A stretch of 45,865 nt of DNA from Candidatus Faecalibacterium faecipullorum (GCA_019118985.1 DWXX01000044.1:1-45865), one strand, 5' to 3'. Positions 16,027-27,784 are shown, counted from the first letter of the stretch. The notes: generated by a model from the sequence alone, not told the origin. Translations and numbers: made by a program.

Positions 16027-17622
16027 ATGATCCTGGTCAGAGACATCCGCCTGCCCCTCTCCGCCGGGGAGGAGCAGGCCAAGGCCCAGGCCCTCAAGAT
16101 CCTGCGCCTGCCTGCGGGCAGGGTCGGCCGGATGGGGGTGTCCCGCCTCTCGGTGGACGCCCGCCACGGCCGGCCCAAGCTCGTCTATACCATAGCGGTC
16201 ACGCTGAAAGATGAGGGTGAGGAACCTGCGTTTGCGGGCTCCTCGCCCTGCGTTGCTTTGCGTGCGGAGCCGCAGTTCACCCTCACCCACGGCGCAGAAA
16301 AGCTGCCCGGCCGGCCGGTGGTCTGCGGGCTGGGGCCGGCGGGGCTGTTCGCGGCGCTGGCTTTGGCGCGGCAGGGCTTCGCCCCCATCGTGCTGGAGCG
16401 CGGCCCCGCCCTCGACGAGCGGGTGCGGGCGGTGGAGCGCTTTTCCGCCACCGGCCAGCTTGACGGGAACGCCAACATCCAGTTCGGGGAGGGGGGCGCC
16501 GGCACCTTCTCGGACGGCAAGCTGACCACCCGCATCGGCGACCCGCTCTGCGGCTACGTCACCCGGGTCTTTCTGGAGCACGGCGCCCCCGCCGAGATCG
16601 CCTGGCAGCAGAAGCCCCATGTCGGCACCGACCTGCTGCGCGGGGTGATCGCCTCCATCCGGCGGGAGATCGAAGCCCTCGGGGGCGAGGTGCGCTTCCA
16701 CACCGCCCTCACCGGCCTGCGGACGGAACACGGCGTGCTGACCGGCATCGCCACCACCGCGGGGGAGCTGCCCTGCCGGGTGCTGGTGCTGGCGGTGGGC
16801 CATTCGGCCCGCGACACCTTTGAGGCGCTGATGGACGGCGGGCTGCAGCTGAGCTGCAAGCCGTTCAGCGTCGGCTTCCGGGCCGAGCATCTGCAAAGCG
16901 AGATCGAAAAGAGCCTCTACCACGAGGCCGCCGGCCACCCGGCCCTGCCGCGGGGGGAGTATCAGCTTTCCCAGCAGGTAAACGGGCGGGGCGTTTATAC
17001 GTTCTGTATGTGCCCGGGGGGCCAGGTGGTGGCCGCCGCCAGCGAAGCAGGGGGCGTCGTCACCAACGGGATGAGCTACCACGCCCGGGCCGGCCGCAAC
17101 GCCAACGCGGCGGTGGTGGCCGGGGTGGGCCCCGCCGACTTCGGGGGCGACCCGCGGCGGGCCATCGCCTTCCAGCGGGAGCTGGAAGCCCGGGCCTTCG
17201 CCGCCGGGCGGGCGGGGGGCCTCTACGCCGCCCCCGCCGAGAACATGGTCAGCTTCCTCGAGGGGCGGGGCGAGCTGAAGGTCGGCCGGGTGGTGCCCAC
17301 CTACGACCGCGGGGTGGCCCCCGCCGACCTGGGCAGCCTGCTGCCCGCCGAGCTGGCCGGCGCGCTGCGGGCCGGGCTGCGGGCCTTTGACCGCAAGCTG
17401 GCCGGCTACACCGCCCCCGAGGCCATTCTGACCGGCCTTGAGACCCGCACCTCCAGCCCGGTTCGGCTGGAGCGCGGGGCAGACTATGTATGCACCCAGC
17501 TGCAGGGGCTTTACCCCTGCGGCGAGGGGGCGGGCTATGCCGGCGGCATCATGAGCGCCGCCGTGGACGGCCTGCGGGCGGCTGCGGCTATTGTGGGCCG
17601 GTACCGCCCGGCAGGGGATTGA
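16027..17622 (+). CDS. FAD-dependent oxidoreductase (COG2509 type)
   Basis: Uncharacterised flavoprotein of 531 residues, common in anaerobic Firmicutes. A small N-terminal domain (about 1-75; MILVRDIRLPL...SRLSVDARHGRPKLVYTIAV) leads into a Rossmann FAD domain with VCGLGPAGLFAALALARQGF. Then come FGEGGAGTFSDGKL, LAVGHSARDTFEAL, and YPCGEGAGYAGGIMSAAVDGL at the C-terminus, where the FAD-binding helix closes. The substrate is unknown. ATG 16027 is chosen because family homology begins there; the longer frame would overlap cdaR. The linker between the two domains (DNA 16213-16284) contains an imperfect inverted repeat in coding sequence and an odd amino-acid mix. Confidence 0.85.
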   Translation: MILVRDIRLPLSAGEEQAKAQALKILRLPAGRVGRMGVSRLSVDARHGRPKLVYTIAVTLKDEGEEPAFAGSSPCVALRAEPQFTLTHGAEKLPGRPVVCGLGPAGLFAALALARQGFAPIVLERGPALDERVRAVERFSATGQLDGNANIQFGEGGAGTFSDGKLTTRIGDPLCGYVTRVFLEHGAPAEIAWQQKPHVGTDLLRGVIASIRREIEALGGEVRFHTALTGLRTEHGVLTGIATTAGELPCRVLVLAVGHSARDTFEALMDGGLQLSCKPFSVGFRAEHLQSEIEKSLYHEAAGHPALPRGEYQLSQQVNGRGVYTFCMCPGGQVVAAASEAGGVVTNGMSYHARAGRNANAAVVAGVGPADFGGDPRRAIAFQRELEARAFAAGRAGGLYAAPAENMVSFLEGRGELKVGRVVPTYDRGVAPADLGSLLPAELAGALRAGLRAFDRKLAGYTAPEAILTGLETRTSSPVRLERGADYVCTQLQGLYPCGEGAGYAGGIMSAAVDGLRAAAAIVGRYRPAGD

Positions 17623-17631
17623 GGGAGAAGC

Positions 17632-19062
17632 ATGGACGACAACAGAGAAAAACAGGAAAAGAAGGACCCCGGCCGGGACGAGGCCGCCGTGCAGGCGGAG
17701 CTGGAACGGCAGCTGCGTGACCTGGGGGTCAGCGTGAACGACCTGGGGGCCACCGTCGGCGACGCCTTCCGCCACGGCTTTGAGGGCCGTGGGGACGAGC
17801 TGGGCCGGCAGGTCAGCGGCGTGGCCGACGACGTCACCGCCATCCTGAACAGCGTGGTGGACGAGGTGGCCGGCGCCTTCCGGGAGGCTGCGCAGGACCT
17901 GCGGGACGACAAAGACAAGCGCCGCGCCCGCGAGCAGCGCCGCCGCCGGCGGGAAGCCCGCCGCGACGGATACGGCCGCCCGGAGGCGGACGCGCCCTAC
18001 GACTACGCCGCGCAGTTCGAGGCCGGCCCCGGGCGGGTCAGCTTTGGGCGCTGGCGCTCCGACCGGGATGCCGCCCCCGCCCCCGGCGGCGAGGGCGGGT
18101 ATGTCCGCACCATCCGGTGGAGCGCCCGCAAGCGGTTCGGCATCGGGCTGGCGCTGGCCGCGACCTGCGGCATCCTGGCCTTCAGCTTTTTTGTGGGGGG
18201 CATTGCCTGCCTGGTCGGCACCGAGGCGGTGCTGGCCGATTCGGTGGCCGAAGCGGTGCTGGTCTGGACCGGCATCGGCCTGTTCGTGGGGGGCGGCCTG
18301 TGCACCGGCGGCGCCCTCTACGGCGGCGAACAGCTGGAGGCATCCAAACTGCTGCGCCGCTGCGCCGACACCTTCGACGGGCTGGACCTGTCGGACGGGG
18401 TGGACCTGGACGACCTGGCCGGGCTGGTGCAGATCAAAAAGAAAAAGCTGCGCAAACAGCTGCGTGAGTATATCGGCAGGGGCTGGCTGGCCGGCTGGCT
18501 GGATGAAAAGGAGGACTGCCTCTACCTGAGCGCCGCCGATTACCGCGCGGCCCACAACATCCCCGCCGCCCCCGACAGGCAGCCCGCCCCGGCGGCAAAG
18601 CCCGCGCCGGACAGCGCCGAGGGGGCCGACGGGGGGCAGAAACCGCCCCTCCACCTCGAGACGGCCCGCCGCTTTGCCCAGGTGCTGGAAAAAGAGCGGC
18701 GGCTGATGGCCGACCCCGCCGCCCGGGAGGAGCTGGAACGGATGCAGCAGACCACCGAGGCCATCTGCGCCTGGCTGGAGAGCCACCCCGAGAGCGCGCC
18801 CAAGGCTCGGCGGTTTGCGGAATACTATATCCCCACCACCCTCAAGCTGCTGCACACCTACAACGACGTGCAGGGCCAGCAGGGGGAGAACGCCGAGGCC
18901 ATCCGCCGGGACATTGGCGGCATCCTGCACACCTTGAACACCGCCTACGCCAACCTCTACGACACCCTGCTGGGGGACGCGGCCCTGGATGTCTCCAGTG
19001 AGATCGCGGCGCTGGAGGGGATGCTGGCCAGCGACGGCCTGACCGGGGAGGGGCTGCGATGA
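17632..19062 (+). CDS. XpaC-like (5-bromo-4-chloroindolyl phosphate hydrolysis family) membrane protein
   Basis: A 476-residue protein. It has an acidic/Gln-rich N-terminus with predicted helices, a very basic stretch (about residues 98-120, many Arg), and two membrane helices (IGLALAATCGILAFSFFVGG and AVLVWTGIGLFVGGGLCTGGAL). A helical domain with IKKKKLRKQLREYIGRGW follows, then a Pro/Ala linker. The C-terminal module (YYIPTTLKLLHTYNDVQGQ...TLNTAYANLYDTLLGDAALDVSSEIAALEGML) is the recognisable XpaC signature. The XpaC name comes from an indolyl-phosphate phenotype and the true function is not known; genes of this family often lie next to telA-like toxic-anion resistance genes, but none is present here. 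Its stop overlaps the recJ start by four bases. Confidence 0.72.
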   Translation: MDDNREKQEKKDPGRDEAAVQAELERQLRDLGVSVNDLGATVGDAFRHGFEGRGDELGRQVSGVADDVTAILNSVVDEVAGAFREAAQDLRDDKDKRRAREQRRRRREARRDGYGRPEADAPYDYAAQFEAGPGRVSFGRWRSDRDAAPAPGGEGGYVRTIRWSARKRFGIGLALAATCGILAFSFFVGGIACLVGTEAVLADSVAEAVLVWTGIGLFVGGGLCTGGALYGGEQLEASKLLRRCADTFDGLDLSDGVDLDDLAGLVQIKKKKLRKQLREYIGRGWLAGWLDEKEDCLYLSAADYRAAHNIPAAPDRQPAPAAKPAPDSAEGADGGQKPPLHLETARRFAQVLEKERRLMADPAAREELERMQQTTEAICAWLESHPESAPKARRFAEYYIPTTLKLLHTYNDVQGQQGENAEAIRRDIGGILHTLNTAYANLYDTLLGDAALDVSSEIAALEGMLASDGLTGEGLR

Positions 19063-21236
19063 GCCGCCCGTGGCAGCTGCGCCCCCTTGACCGGGAGGCG
19101 GTGGCCGGCCTGCAGGAGGCCATCGCCGAAGAGCGCGCCGACCAGCTGGAGCAGGAGGCGGCCTGGAACGGCGAGGAATGGGACGACGCCAGGCACGACG
19201 CCGTCTATGCCGCCCAGTTCAAAGAGGCCGCGCTGCTGGCGGGGCTGCTGGCGGCACGGGGCTTCACCCAGCCGGAGGAGGCGCTGTCCTTCCTCGCGGG
19301 GGAGGACGGCCTCAGCGACCCCTACCTGCTGACCGACATGGACAAGGCGGTGGCCCGCATCCGGCAGGCCATCGCGAGCGGCGAGACCATCGTCATCTAT
19401 GGCGACTACGACGTGGACGGGGTGACCGCCACCTCGCTGCTGTACGAGCAGCTCAAGGGCCTGGGGGGCAATGTCAAGTGCATGCTGCCCAGCCGGGAGG
19501 GGGACGGCTACGGGCTGTCCCGGCGGGCCATCGACCGCATCCACGCCAAGGGCTACACCCTCATCGTCACGGTGGACAACGGCATCTCGGCGGTGGAAGA
19601 GGCGGCCTACGCGGCCTCCCTCGGCATCGACCTGGTGGTCACCGACCACCACCTGCCCCCCAGCGTCCTGCCCGCCGCCGTCGCGGTGGTCGACCCCAAG
19701 CGGGAGGGGGATGCGAGCCCCTTCAAGGAGCTGTGCGGCGCGGGGGTGGCCTTCAAGCTCTGCGCCGCCCTCGAGGACTGCATGCCCGAGGAGCTGCTGG
19801 AATTTTGCAGCGACCTGGCCGCCATCGGCACGGTGGCCGACGTCATGCCCCTCACCGGGGAGAACCGCACCATCGTCAAGGCGGGGCTGCAGGCGCTGCA
19901 GCGCACCCAGCGGCCCGGCCTTGCGGCCCTGCTGCAGGAAGCCGGGCTGGCCGGCCGCCCGGTGACGGCGGACAACATCAGCTTCGGCCTGGCGCCCCGG
20001 CTGAACGCCGCCGGCCGGATGGACAACGCCGCCGCCGCGCTGCAGCTCATCCTCTGCCAGGACGAGGGGCGGGCCGCCGGGATGGCCCGCCAGCTCAACG
20101 AGACCAACGCCCTGCGGCAGGAGACCGAACAGAAGATCGAAAAGGCGGTGGAAGAGATGATCGCCGCCGAGCCCGACCGCGCCGACGACCGGGTGATGCT
20201 GCTGTGGGGCAGACACTGGCACCAGGGGGTGATCGGCATCGTGGCCTCCCGCCTGGTGGAAAAATACGGCCGCCCGGTGATGGTGGTCTCCATCGCCGAC
20301 AACGGCGAGGCCAAGGGCAGCGGGCGGAGCGTCCCCGGCTTCAACCTGCACGGGTGCATCACCGCCTGCGAGGATCTGCTGATCCGCTTCGGCGGGCACG
20401 CGATGGCCGCCGGCCTGCTGGTGCGGGAGGAGAACCTGCCCGCCCTGCGCCGCCGGATGAACGAGTGGGCCGCCCGGGAGTGCCCGGTCATCCACACCCC
20501 GCCGCTGGTCTGCGACCTGTCGCTGCGGCTGGGCAGGGTCACGGTGGAGGAGGTGCGCGCCCTCGAGCGGATGGCCCCCTTCGGCGCAGACAACCCCGCC
20601 CCGGTCTTTCTGCTGGAAAACGCCGTGGTGGAGGCGGTCTACCCGGTATCGGACGGCAGGCACAGCCGGCTGCGGCTGCATCAGGGCGGCGCGGGGCTGT
20701 ACGCGGTCTGGTTCGGCGTGCCGCCCGAGCAGGTGCCCTATCAGCCGGGGGATGCGGTGGACGCCGCGGTCAGCCTGTCGGTCTACGAGGGGCAGCGGGG
20801 GGCGCAGCTGTCGGGGCGGATCATCGAGCTGCACCCGGCGGGCTTCGGCCCTGACGCCGCCCATCAGGCCGCCCTGGCCGAGGCGCTGGCCCGCGGGGCC
20901 GACCTCTCGGAGGAGGAGCGGCAGCTGCTGCGCCCCGCTCGGGAGGATGTGGCCGCCCTGTACCGCGCGCTCAAGGCCCGGCGCTGGCACGCCGGCGACC
21001 TGCAGCCCCTGTGCGCCAGGATGGGGCAGGCCAACACCGGCCGCACCCTGGTGGCCCTGACCGCATTGCGGCAGATGGGCCTGGTGGCCGAAGCCGGGCA
21101 GGACGGCGCGCGGTACCTCGAATTGGTGCCGGTGGCCGGCAAAAAGAACCTGGCCGACGCGCCCATCCTGCAGCATCTGGAAGCGATCCGGACAAACGGC
21201 GGAGAGGAAAGCCGGGAGGAGAAGGAGGAAACGTAA
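19059..21236 (+). CDS. recJ: Single-stranded-DNA-specific exonuclease RecJ
   Basis: 5'-3' exonuclease in recombination and mismatch repair, 725 residues. DHH-family motifs are clear: IVIYGDYDVDGVTATSLLY (first metal site), VTVDNGIS, and DLVVTDHHLPPS (the DHH motif). The DHHA1 part has RSVPGFNLHGC and FGGHAMAAGLLV. An OB-like domain and a C-terminal extension of about 150 residues follow, as in the longer RecJ of Firmicutes. The start overlaps the XpaC-like gene (ATGA), suggesting coupling. The stop sits 2 nt before the ATG of rel. Confidence 0.95.
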   Translation: MSRPWQLRPLDREAVAGLQEAIAEERADQLEQEAAWNGEEWDDARHDAVYAAQFKEAALLAGLLAARGFTQPEEALSFLAGEDGLSDPYLLTDMDKAVARIRQAIASGETIVIYGDYDVDGVTATSLLYEQLKGLGGNVKCMLPSREGDGYGLSRRAIDRIHAKGYTLIVTVDNGISAVEEAAYAASLGIDLVVTDHHLPPSVLPAAVAVVDPKREGDASPFKELCGAGVAFKLCAALEDCMPEELLEFCSDLAAIGTVADVMPLTGENRTIVKAGLQALQRTQRPGLAALLQEAGLAGRPVTADNISFGLAPRLNAAGRMDNAAAALQLILCQDEGRAAGMARQLNETNALRQETEQKIEKAVEEMIAAEPDRADDRVMLLWGRHWHQGVIGIVASRLVEKYGRPVMVVSIADNGEAKGSGRSVPGFNLHGCITACEDLLIRFGGHAMAAGLLVREENLPALRRRMNEWAARECPVIHTPPLVCDLSLRLGRVTVEEVRALERMAPFGADNPAPVFLLENAVVEAVYPVSDGRHSRLRLHQGGAGLYAVWFGVPPEQVPYQPGDAVDAAVSLSVYEGQRGAQLSGRIIELHPAGFGPDAAHQAALAEALARGADLSEEERQLLRPAREDVAALYRALKARRWHAGDLQPLCARMGQANTGRTLVALTALRQMGLVAEAGQDGARYLELVPVAGKKNLADAPILQHLEAIRTNGGEESREEKEET

Positions 21237-21238
21237 AC

Positions 21239-23554
<2,316 letters not shown>

Positions 23555-23585
23555 CAGAACGCTATTTTTTGAAGGAGTCGAACAG

Positions 23586-24047
23586 ATGAGAGCTGTGATC
23601 CAGGCTGTATCTTCAGCCAGCGTGCGGGTGGACGGCGGCGAGCCGCGGTCCATCGGCCCGGGGCTGGTCATCCTCTTCGGGGTGAAGGACACCGACACCC
23701 TCGACATGGTGCCCCGCTTTGCCGAAAAGTGCGCCGGGCTGCGCATCTTCCACGATGAAAACGGCAAGCTGAACCGCAGCGCCCGCGACAACGGCTATGC
23801 GGCGCTGGTGGTCTCGCAGTTCACTCTCTACGGGGACACCAAAAAGGGGATGCGGCCCAGCTTCATCCGGGCGGCCAAGCCCCCGCTGTCGGTCGAGGCG
23901 TACGAGCTGTTCGTGGCCGAGATGGGCAAGCAGGGCCTGAAAGAGGTCAAGCACGGGGAGTTCGGCGCCTCGATGCAGGTGTCCCTTGTCAACGAGGGGC
24001 CCTGCACCATCGTGATGGACACCGACGAGTGGAAGAAGGGAGACTGA
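23586..24047 (+). CDS. dtd: D-aminoacyl-tRNA deacylase
   Basis: Removes D-amino acids wrongly attached to tRNA, 153 residues. Both signature motifs that form the active site across the dimer are present: SQFTLYGD and NEGPCTIVMD (usually NxGPVT). MRAVIQAVSSASVRVDG is the usual N-terminus. GAAGGAG lies 7 nt before the ATG. It follows rel, an old and common Firmicutes pairing, and its stop is one base before the start of the MBL hydrolase gene. Confidence 0.96.
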   Translation: MRAVIQAVSSASVRVDGGEPRSIGPGLVILFGVKDTDTLDMVPRFAEKCAGLRIFHDENGKLNRSARDNGYAALVVSQFTLYGDTKKGMRPSFIRAAKPPLSVEAYELFVAEMGKQGLKEVKHGEFGASMQVSLVNEGPCTIVMDTDEWKKGD

Positions 24048-24048
24048 G

Positions 24049-24657
24049 ATGAAGGCATACCATGTGGTGGGGCAGGCCCCCATGTACACCAACACCTTCC
24101 TGCTGATCTCGGCGGGGGGGCACGCCGCCGTCATCGACCCGGCGGGGGCCGCCGCCGACTACGACGCGCTGCTGAACAGGGAGGGCGCGGCCCTGACCCA
24201 TATCTTCTGCACCCACGGCCATTACGACCATGTGGGCAGCGCCGCCGCCCTGAAAGAGGAGTGGGGGGCAACGCTCTACTGCGAGGCGTCCGACCTGGCC
24301 GGCGGGCAGTTCTTCCCCCTTGCCGCGGCCGACCGCGGCTATGAGGAGGGGCAGACCATCGCCGTCGACGAGCTTGCCTTCACCGCGTGGCACACCCCGG
24401 GGCACACCCCCGGCAGCGTCTGCCTGCTCTGCGGGGAGTATCTCTTCACCGGCGACACCCTCTTTGCAGGCAGCATCGGCCGCACCGACCTGCCCGGCGG
24501 CAGCACCCGGCAGCTGAACGATTCGCTGCGCAAGCTGGCCGCCCTGCCCATCCCGCCGTCGGCGCAGGTGCTGCCCGGCCACGGGGACCTGTCCACCTTT
24601 GAGGAAGAGCTCGCGCACAACTGGTACATCCGCAGCGCCTGCAAAAACGACAGATAA
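24049..24657 (+). CDS. Metallo-beta-lactamase fold hydrolase (YqgX/YcbL, glyoxalase II-like)
   Basis: Predicted metal-dependent hydrolase of 202 residues. It has THGHYDHVG (HxHxDH), HTPGHTPGSVCL (third His), FTGDTLFAGSIGRTDL (bridging Asp) and LPGHGDLSTFEEE (last His), all in the normal order and spacing. Small enzymes of this type, placed between dtd and hemZ in Firmicutes, act as hydroxyacylglutathione-hydrolase-like proteins. The physiological thioester substrate is unknown and glutathione is unlikely in such an anaerobe. AAGGGAG precedes the ATG. Confidence 0.88.
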   Translation: MKAYHVVGQAPMYTNTFLLISAGGHAAVIDPAGAAADYDALLNREGAALTHIFCTHGHYDHVGSAAALKEEWGATLYCEASDLAGGQFFPLAAADRGYEEGQTIAVDELAFTAWHTPGHTPGSVCLLCGEYLFTGDTLFAGSIGRTDLPGGSTRQLNDSLRKLAALPIPPSAQVLPGHGDLSTFEEELAHNWYIRSACKNDR

Positions 24658-24672
24658 AACACGGACGAACGT

Positions 24673-26121
24673 ATGAAACTATATATCACTGGGCTGCCCT
24701 CGGGCTACGATGTCGAGCATTTGATCCGCATCTTCTACCCCATGGCGCCCGTCACCCAGACCCCGCCCGCAGACGGCGAGGACTGCGTCTGGGCCGCCTG
24801 CACCCCCGACGGGCTTTCGGCCATGGTGCGGGAGGGCGGCCGCAGCCGCACCGTCACCGCCCCGCTGCCGGCGCCCGGCGGCCCCGACAGCCCCGAATTT
24901 GCCCTGGCCAGCCTGACCTACGACCTGCTGCGCGGCTGGACCGGCCTGCGCCCCCCCTGGGGCAAGATGACCGGGGTCCGCCCGGTCCGCCTCATCCACG
25001 ACAAACTGGCCGCCGGCTGGACCGAAGGGCAGGTGGACGAGCTGTTCTTAAAGCGGTTCGACTGCTCGCAGGAAAAGTACTGGATGGCCAAGCGGATCGC
25101 CGCGCTGCAGCGGCCCATCCTCCGCCGCGGGTCGGAGCCGAAGGCTTACAGCCTCTACATCGGCATCCCGTTCTGCCCGTCGCGGTGCAGCTATTGCAGC
25201 TTCATCAGCTGCAACCTCGACCGGGACCACAAGCTGGTGCAGCCCTACGTCGACTGCCTGTGCCGGGAACTTGCCGCCATCCGCGCCGAGGCGGAGGGGG
25301 CGGGGCTGCGTCTGCAGACGATCTACATCGGCGGGGGGACCCCCACCAGCCTGTCGGCGGCGCAGCTGCGGCAGCTGATGGGGGCGGTGCGGGAGAACTT
25401 CGCCCTCGGCGCCCTGGACGAGTACACGGTGGAAGCCGGCCGCCCCGACTGCACCGACGCCGAAAAGCTGGCTGTCATCAGGGAATACGGGGCCACCCGC
25501 ATCTCGATCAACCCCCAGACCTTCTCGGACGAGGTGCTGGCGCGGATCGGCCGCCGGCACACCGCCCAGGACATCCTGGACTGTTACGCCGCCGCCCGCG
25601 CCGCCGGCCACACCGACATCAACATGGACCTGATCGCCGGGCTGCCGGGGGACACGGTGGAGGGCTTTGAGCACAGCCTGCGCACCGCCATCGCCCTCGA
25701 CCCCGAGAATATCACCGTCCACACCCTGACCCTCAAGCGGGCCTCCCGCATCGTCATGGACGGCGAGCAGGACAGCTACGCCGACGTGGCCGCCATGCTG
25801 GAAAAGTGCAGCCTGCTGGAACAGGCCGGCTACCGCCCCTACTACCTCTACCGGCAGAAGAACACTTTGCAGAACCTCGAAAACGTCGGCTGGAGCAAGC
25901 CGGGCAAAGAGGGCTATTACAACATCTATATTATGGAGGAAGTGCAGACCATCCTCTCGGCGGGGGCGGGGGGCAGCACCAAACTGGTGGACGCCGCCGG
26001 CCGCAGGATGCAGCGCATCTTCAACTTCAAGTACCCCAACGAATACATTCTGCGCTTTGACGAGGTCCTGGCGCGCAAAAAAGGAGTGGCTGCGTTTTAT
26101 GATCACGATTTGGGTACCTAA
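24673..26121 (+). CDS. hemZ: Oxygen-independent coproporphyrinogen III oxidase-like radical SAM protein HemZ
   Basis: Radical SAM enzyme of the HemN/HemZ group, 482 residues. The iron-sulfur site is FCPSRCSYCSF (CxxxCxxC), preceded by SLYIGIP. The SAM-binding IYIGGGTPTSL, then TRISINPQTFSDEVL and INMDLIAGLPGD follow. The N-terminal 155 residues (MKLYITGLPSGYDVEHLIRIFYP...) and C-terminal YYNIYIMEEVQTILSAGAGG are typical of HemZ rather than HemW. No strong ribosome binding site is seen before ATG 24673. It overlaps the next gene by 23 nt. No other haem genes are in the window, and many relatives in such anaerobes have unproven activity. Confidence 0.88.
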   Translation: MKLYITGLPSGYDVEHLIRIFYPMAPVTQTPPADGEDCVWAACTPDGLSAMVREGGRSRTVTAPLPAPGGPDSPEFALASLTYDLLRGWTGLRPPWGKMTGVRPVRLIHDKLAAGWTEGQVDELFLKRFDCSQEKYWMAKRIAALQRPILRRGSEPKAYSLYIGIPFCPSRCSYCSFISCNLDRDHKLVQPYVDCLCRELAAIRAEAEGAGLRLQTIYIGGGTPTSLSAAQLRQLMGAVRENFALGALDEYTVEAGRPDCTDAEKLAVIREYGATRISINPQTFSDEVLARIGRRHTAQDILDCYAAARAAGHTDINMDLIAGLPGDTVEGFEHSLRTAIALDPENITVHTLTLKRASRIVMDGEQDSYADVAAMLEKCSLLEQAGYRPYYLYRQKNTLQNLENVGWSKPGKEGYYNIYIMEEVQTILSAGAGGSTKLVDAAGRRMQRIFNFKYPNEYILRFDEVLARKKGVAAFYDHDLGT

Positions 26122-27043
26122 GCGCCTGGTGGAGATCGACCTGTGCAACGTGGCAGCCCGCAGCGCCCCGCAGCTGGTCGCCTCCTGCGAGGAGAGCTAC
26201 GGCCGCCGGCTGCGGTACGCGGCCCAGAAGGTGCGGCAGTCGGGGGCCAAGATCATCATGCTGACCGGGCCGTCGGCCAGCGGCAAGACCACCACCTCCC
26301 ACAAGCTGGCCGCCGCGCTGCGGGAGATGGGCATCCCGGCGCAGGTCATCAGCCTGGACAACTTCTTCAAAGGGGCCGAGTACTATCCCAAAATGCCGGA
26401 CGGCACGTTGGATTACGAGCACCCCGACACTTTGGATATGCCGCTGATCCGCCAGTGCCTGCAGGAGCTCAGCCAGACCGACCACACCATATTGCCCACC
26501 TACGACTTTGTCAGGGAGCAGCGCGCCGACAAGACCGAGCCCATCGACCTTGCGGGCGGGGTCTGCATCGTGGAGGGGATCCACGCCCTCAACCCGGTGC
26601 TGACCAGTCTGGTGCCGTCGGGGCATGTCTACCGCATCTACGCCGGATTGCGGGAGGAATACTGCCAGGAGGGCCGCCGCCTGATCAGCACCCAGGACAT
26701 CCGGCTCTGCCGCCGGGTGCTGCGGGACGCCGCCACCCGCGGGCGCAGCCCCGAAAAGACCCTCGCCATGTGGGAGCGGGTGCTGGACGGCGAGACCCGG
26801 TACATCAAGGGCTTCAAGAACACGGCGGACTTTCTGCTGGACACCGCCTTCAGCTACGAGCTGCCCGTCATCGCCGGCATGCTGCCCGAAGTGGGGCGGA
26901 AGATGCCCTCGGACAGCATCTACACCGAGATGTGGGACGAGACCGCCCGCCGCTTTGAGCACGTCGACCCGCTCAGCCGCACCCTTGTGCCCGCCCACAG
27001 CATGCTGCGGGAGTTTTACGCGGCCCCCGAGCCGGCGCAATGA
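26099..27043 (+). CDS. Uridine kinase-like nucleoside kinase
   Basis: P-loop kinase of 314 residues with the Walker A motif GPSASGKTT at about residues 58-66, SLDNFFKGAEYYPKMPDGTLDYEHPDTLDM (substrate region), PTYDFVREQR and VEGIHALNP. This is the pattern of the uridine kinase/phosphoribulokinase-like family in the longer Firmicutes form that follows hemZ. The start is placed at ATG 26099 with AAAAAGGAG about 12 nt upstream, which is long but the best choice; the frame is open upstream inside hemZ. It is the last gene of the ispDF-led block. The substrate may be uridine, cytidine or another nucleoside. Confidence 0.82.
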   Translation: MITIWVPKRLVEIDLCNVAARSAPQLVASCEESYGRRLRYAAQKVRQSGAKIIMLTGPSASGKTTTSHKLAAALREMGIPAQVISLDNFFKGAEYYPKMPDGTLDYEHPDTLDMPLIRQCLQELSQTDHTILPTYDFVREQRADKTEPIDLAGGVCIVEGIHALNPVLTSLVPSGHVYRIYAGLREEYCQEGRRLISTQDIRLCRRVLRDAATRGRSPEKTLAMWERVLDGETRYIKGFKNTADFLLDTAFSYELPVIAGMLPEVGRKMPSDSIYTEMWDETARRFEHVDPLSRTLVPAHSMLREFYAAPEPAQ

Positions 27044-27095
27044 GAACATTTTGTGGCAAAATCATCAGAAAACTGTAAAAGCTGTGCCGGACTTG

Positions 27096-27124
27096 TTGCA
27101 TCATGCTGCAAAGTGCGGTATACT
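27096..27124 (+). promoter_or_regulatory. Promoter of the zinc-ribbon gene
   Basis: TTGCAT (27096-27101), 17-bp spacer, TATACT (27119-27124). Confidence 0.75.
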
Positions 27125-27196
27125 GAGAACACAGACCCGGCGGCCTGCCCATCCTGAAAAGCTGCCGGCAGACTATGGAGAAGCGAGGTGTCTTTG

Positions 27197-27694
27197 ATGA
27201 TGGATGCAGAAAAATGGAAGGATACCATCCTTGCCAAAAGCCGCGAATATATGGAGATCGGCGTCACCGTGGCCAACGACCTGACCGAGAAGGGCAAGAC
27301 CCAGGCCAGGATCCTCTCCAACCAGGCCAAGATCAGCAAGGCGCAGCGGCAGCTGGGCGCTCTGGTCTACAGCCTGGCCAAGGGCAATGAGGAAAACCAG
27401 CCCCTGGTGGATAAGTACATCGACATGATCGACTCGATCGAGCAGGAGAACCGGCAGCTGAAGGCCAAGCTCACCCCCGCCGAAGCCACCGAGGTGGAGC
27501 ATGTGGCGGACAGCGAGGAGGCCGACCTGGCCGATGTGATGGCCGACCCTGCCGAGGCGCAGGACGAAGAAGCCGCCCCCGCCCCCGAGGCGGATGCCGC
27601 CGCAGACGCCCCCGCCGGCAGGTTCTGCCCGCAGTGCGGCGCACCGGTGGCGCCGGACGCGCTGTTCTGCAACAAATGCGGCGCACAGCTGTAA
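27197..27694 (+). CDS. Coiled-coil protein with C-terminal zinc ribbon
   Basis: A 165-residue soluble protein of unknown function. The N-terminal half is helical and probably coiled coil (WKDTILAKSREYMEIGVTV...QAKISKAQRQLGALVYSLAKG...YIDMIDSIEQENRQLKAKL). An acidic Ala/Glu linker follows, and the C-terminus is a compact zinc ribbon CPQCGAPVAPDALFCNKCGAQL (two CxxC pairs). ATG 27197 has GCGAGG about 8 nt upstream and is preferred over GTG 27188. It is flanked by its own promoter and terminator. Similar zinc-ribbon plus coiled-coil proteins are common in Clostridia and are not characterised. Confidence 0.7.
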   Translation: MMDAEKWKDTILAKSREYMEIGVTVANDLTEKGKTQARILSNQAKISKAQRQLGALVYSLAKGNEENQPLVDKYIDMIDSIEQENRQLKAKLTPAEATEVEHVADSEEADLADVMADPAEAQDEEAAPAPEADAAADAPAGRFCPQCGAPVAPDALFCNKCGAQL

Positions 27695-27708
27695 GCTGAG
27701 CGGGACAC

Positions 27709-27739
27709 GGCGCTCCCTGGACGGAAGGGGGCGCCTTTT
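27709..27739 (+). terminator. Terminator of the zinc-ribbon gene
   Basis: Stem GGCGCTCCC (27709-27717) with GGGGGCGCC (27727-27735), followed by TTTTG. The T tract is short. Confidence 0.65.
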
Positions 27740-27784
27740 GTCTGCGGCCCGGCGGCAAAAATTTGGGAAAATCGGCGCAACCAC

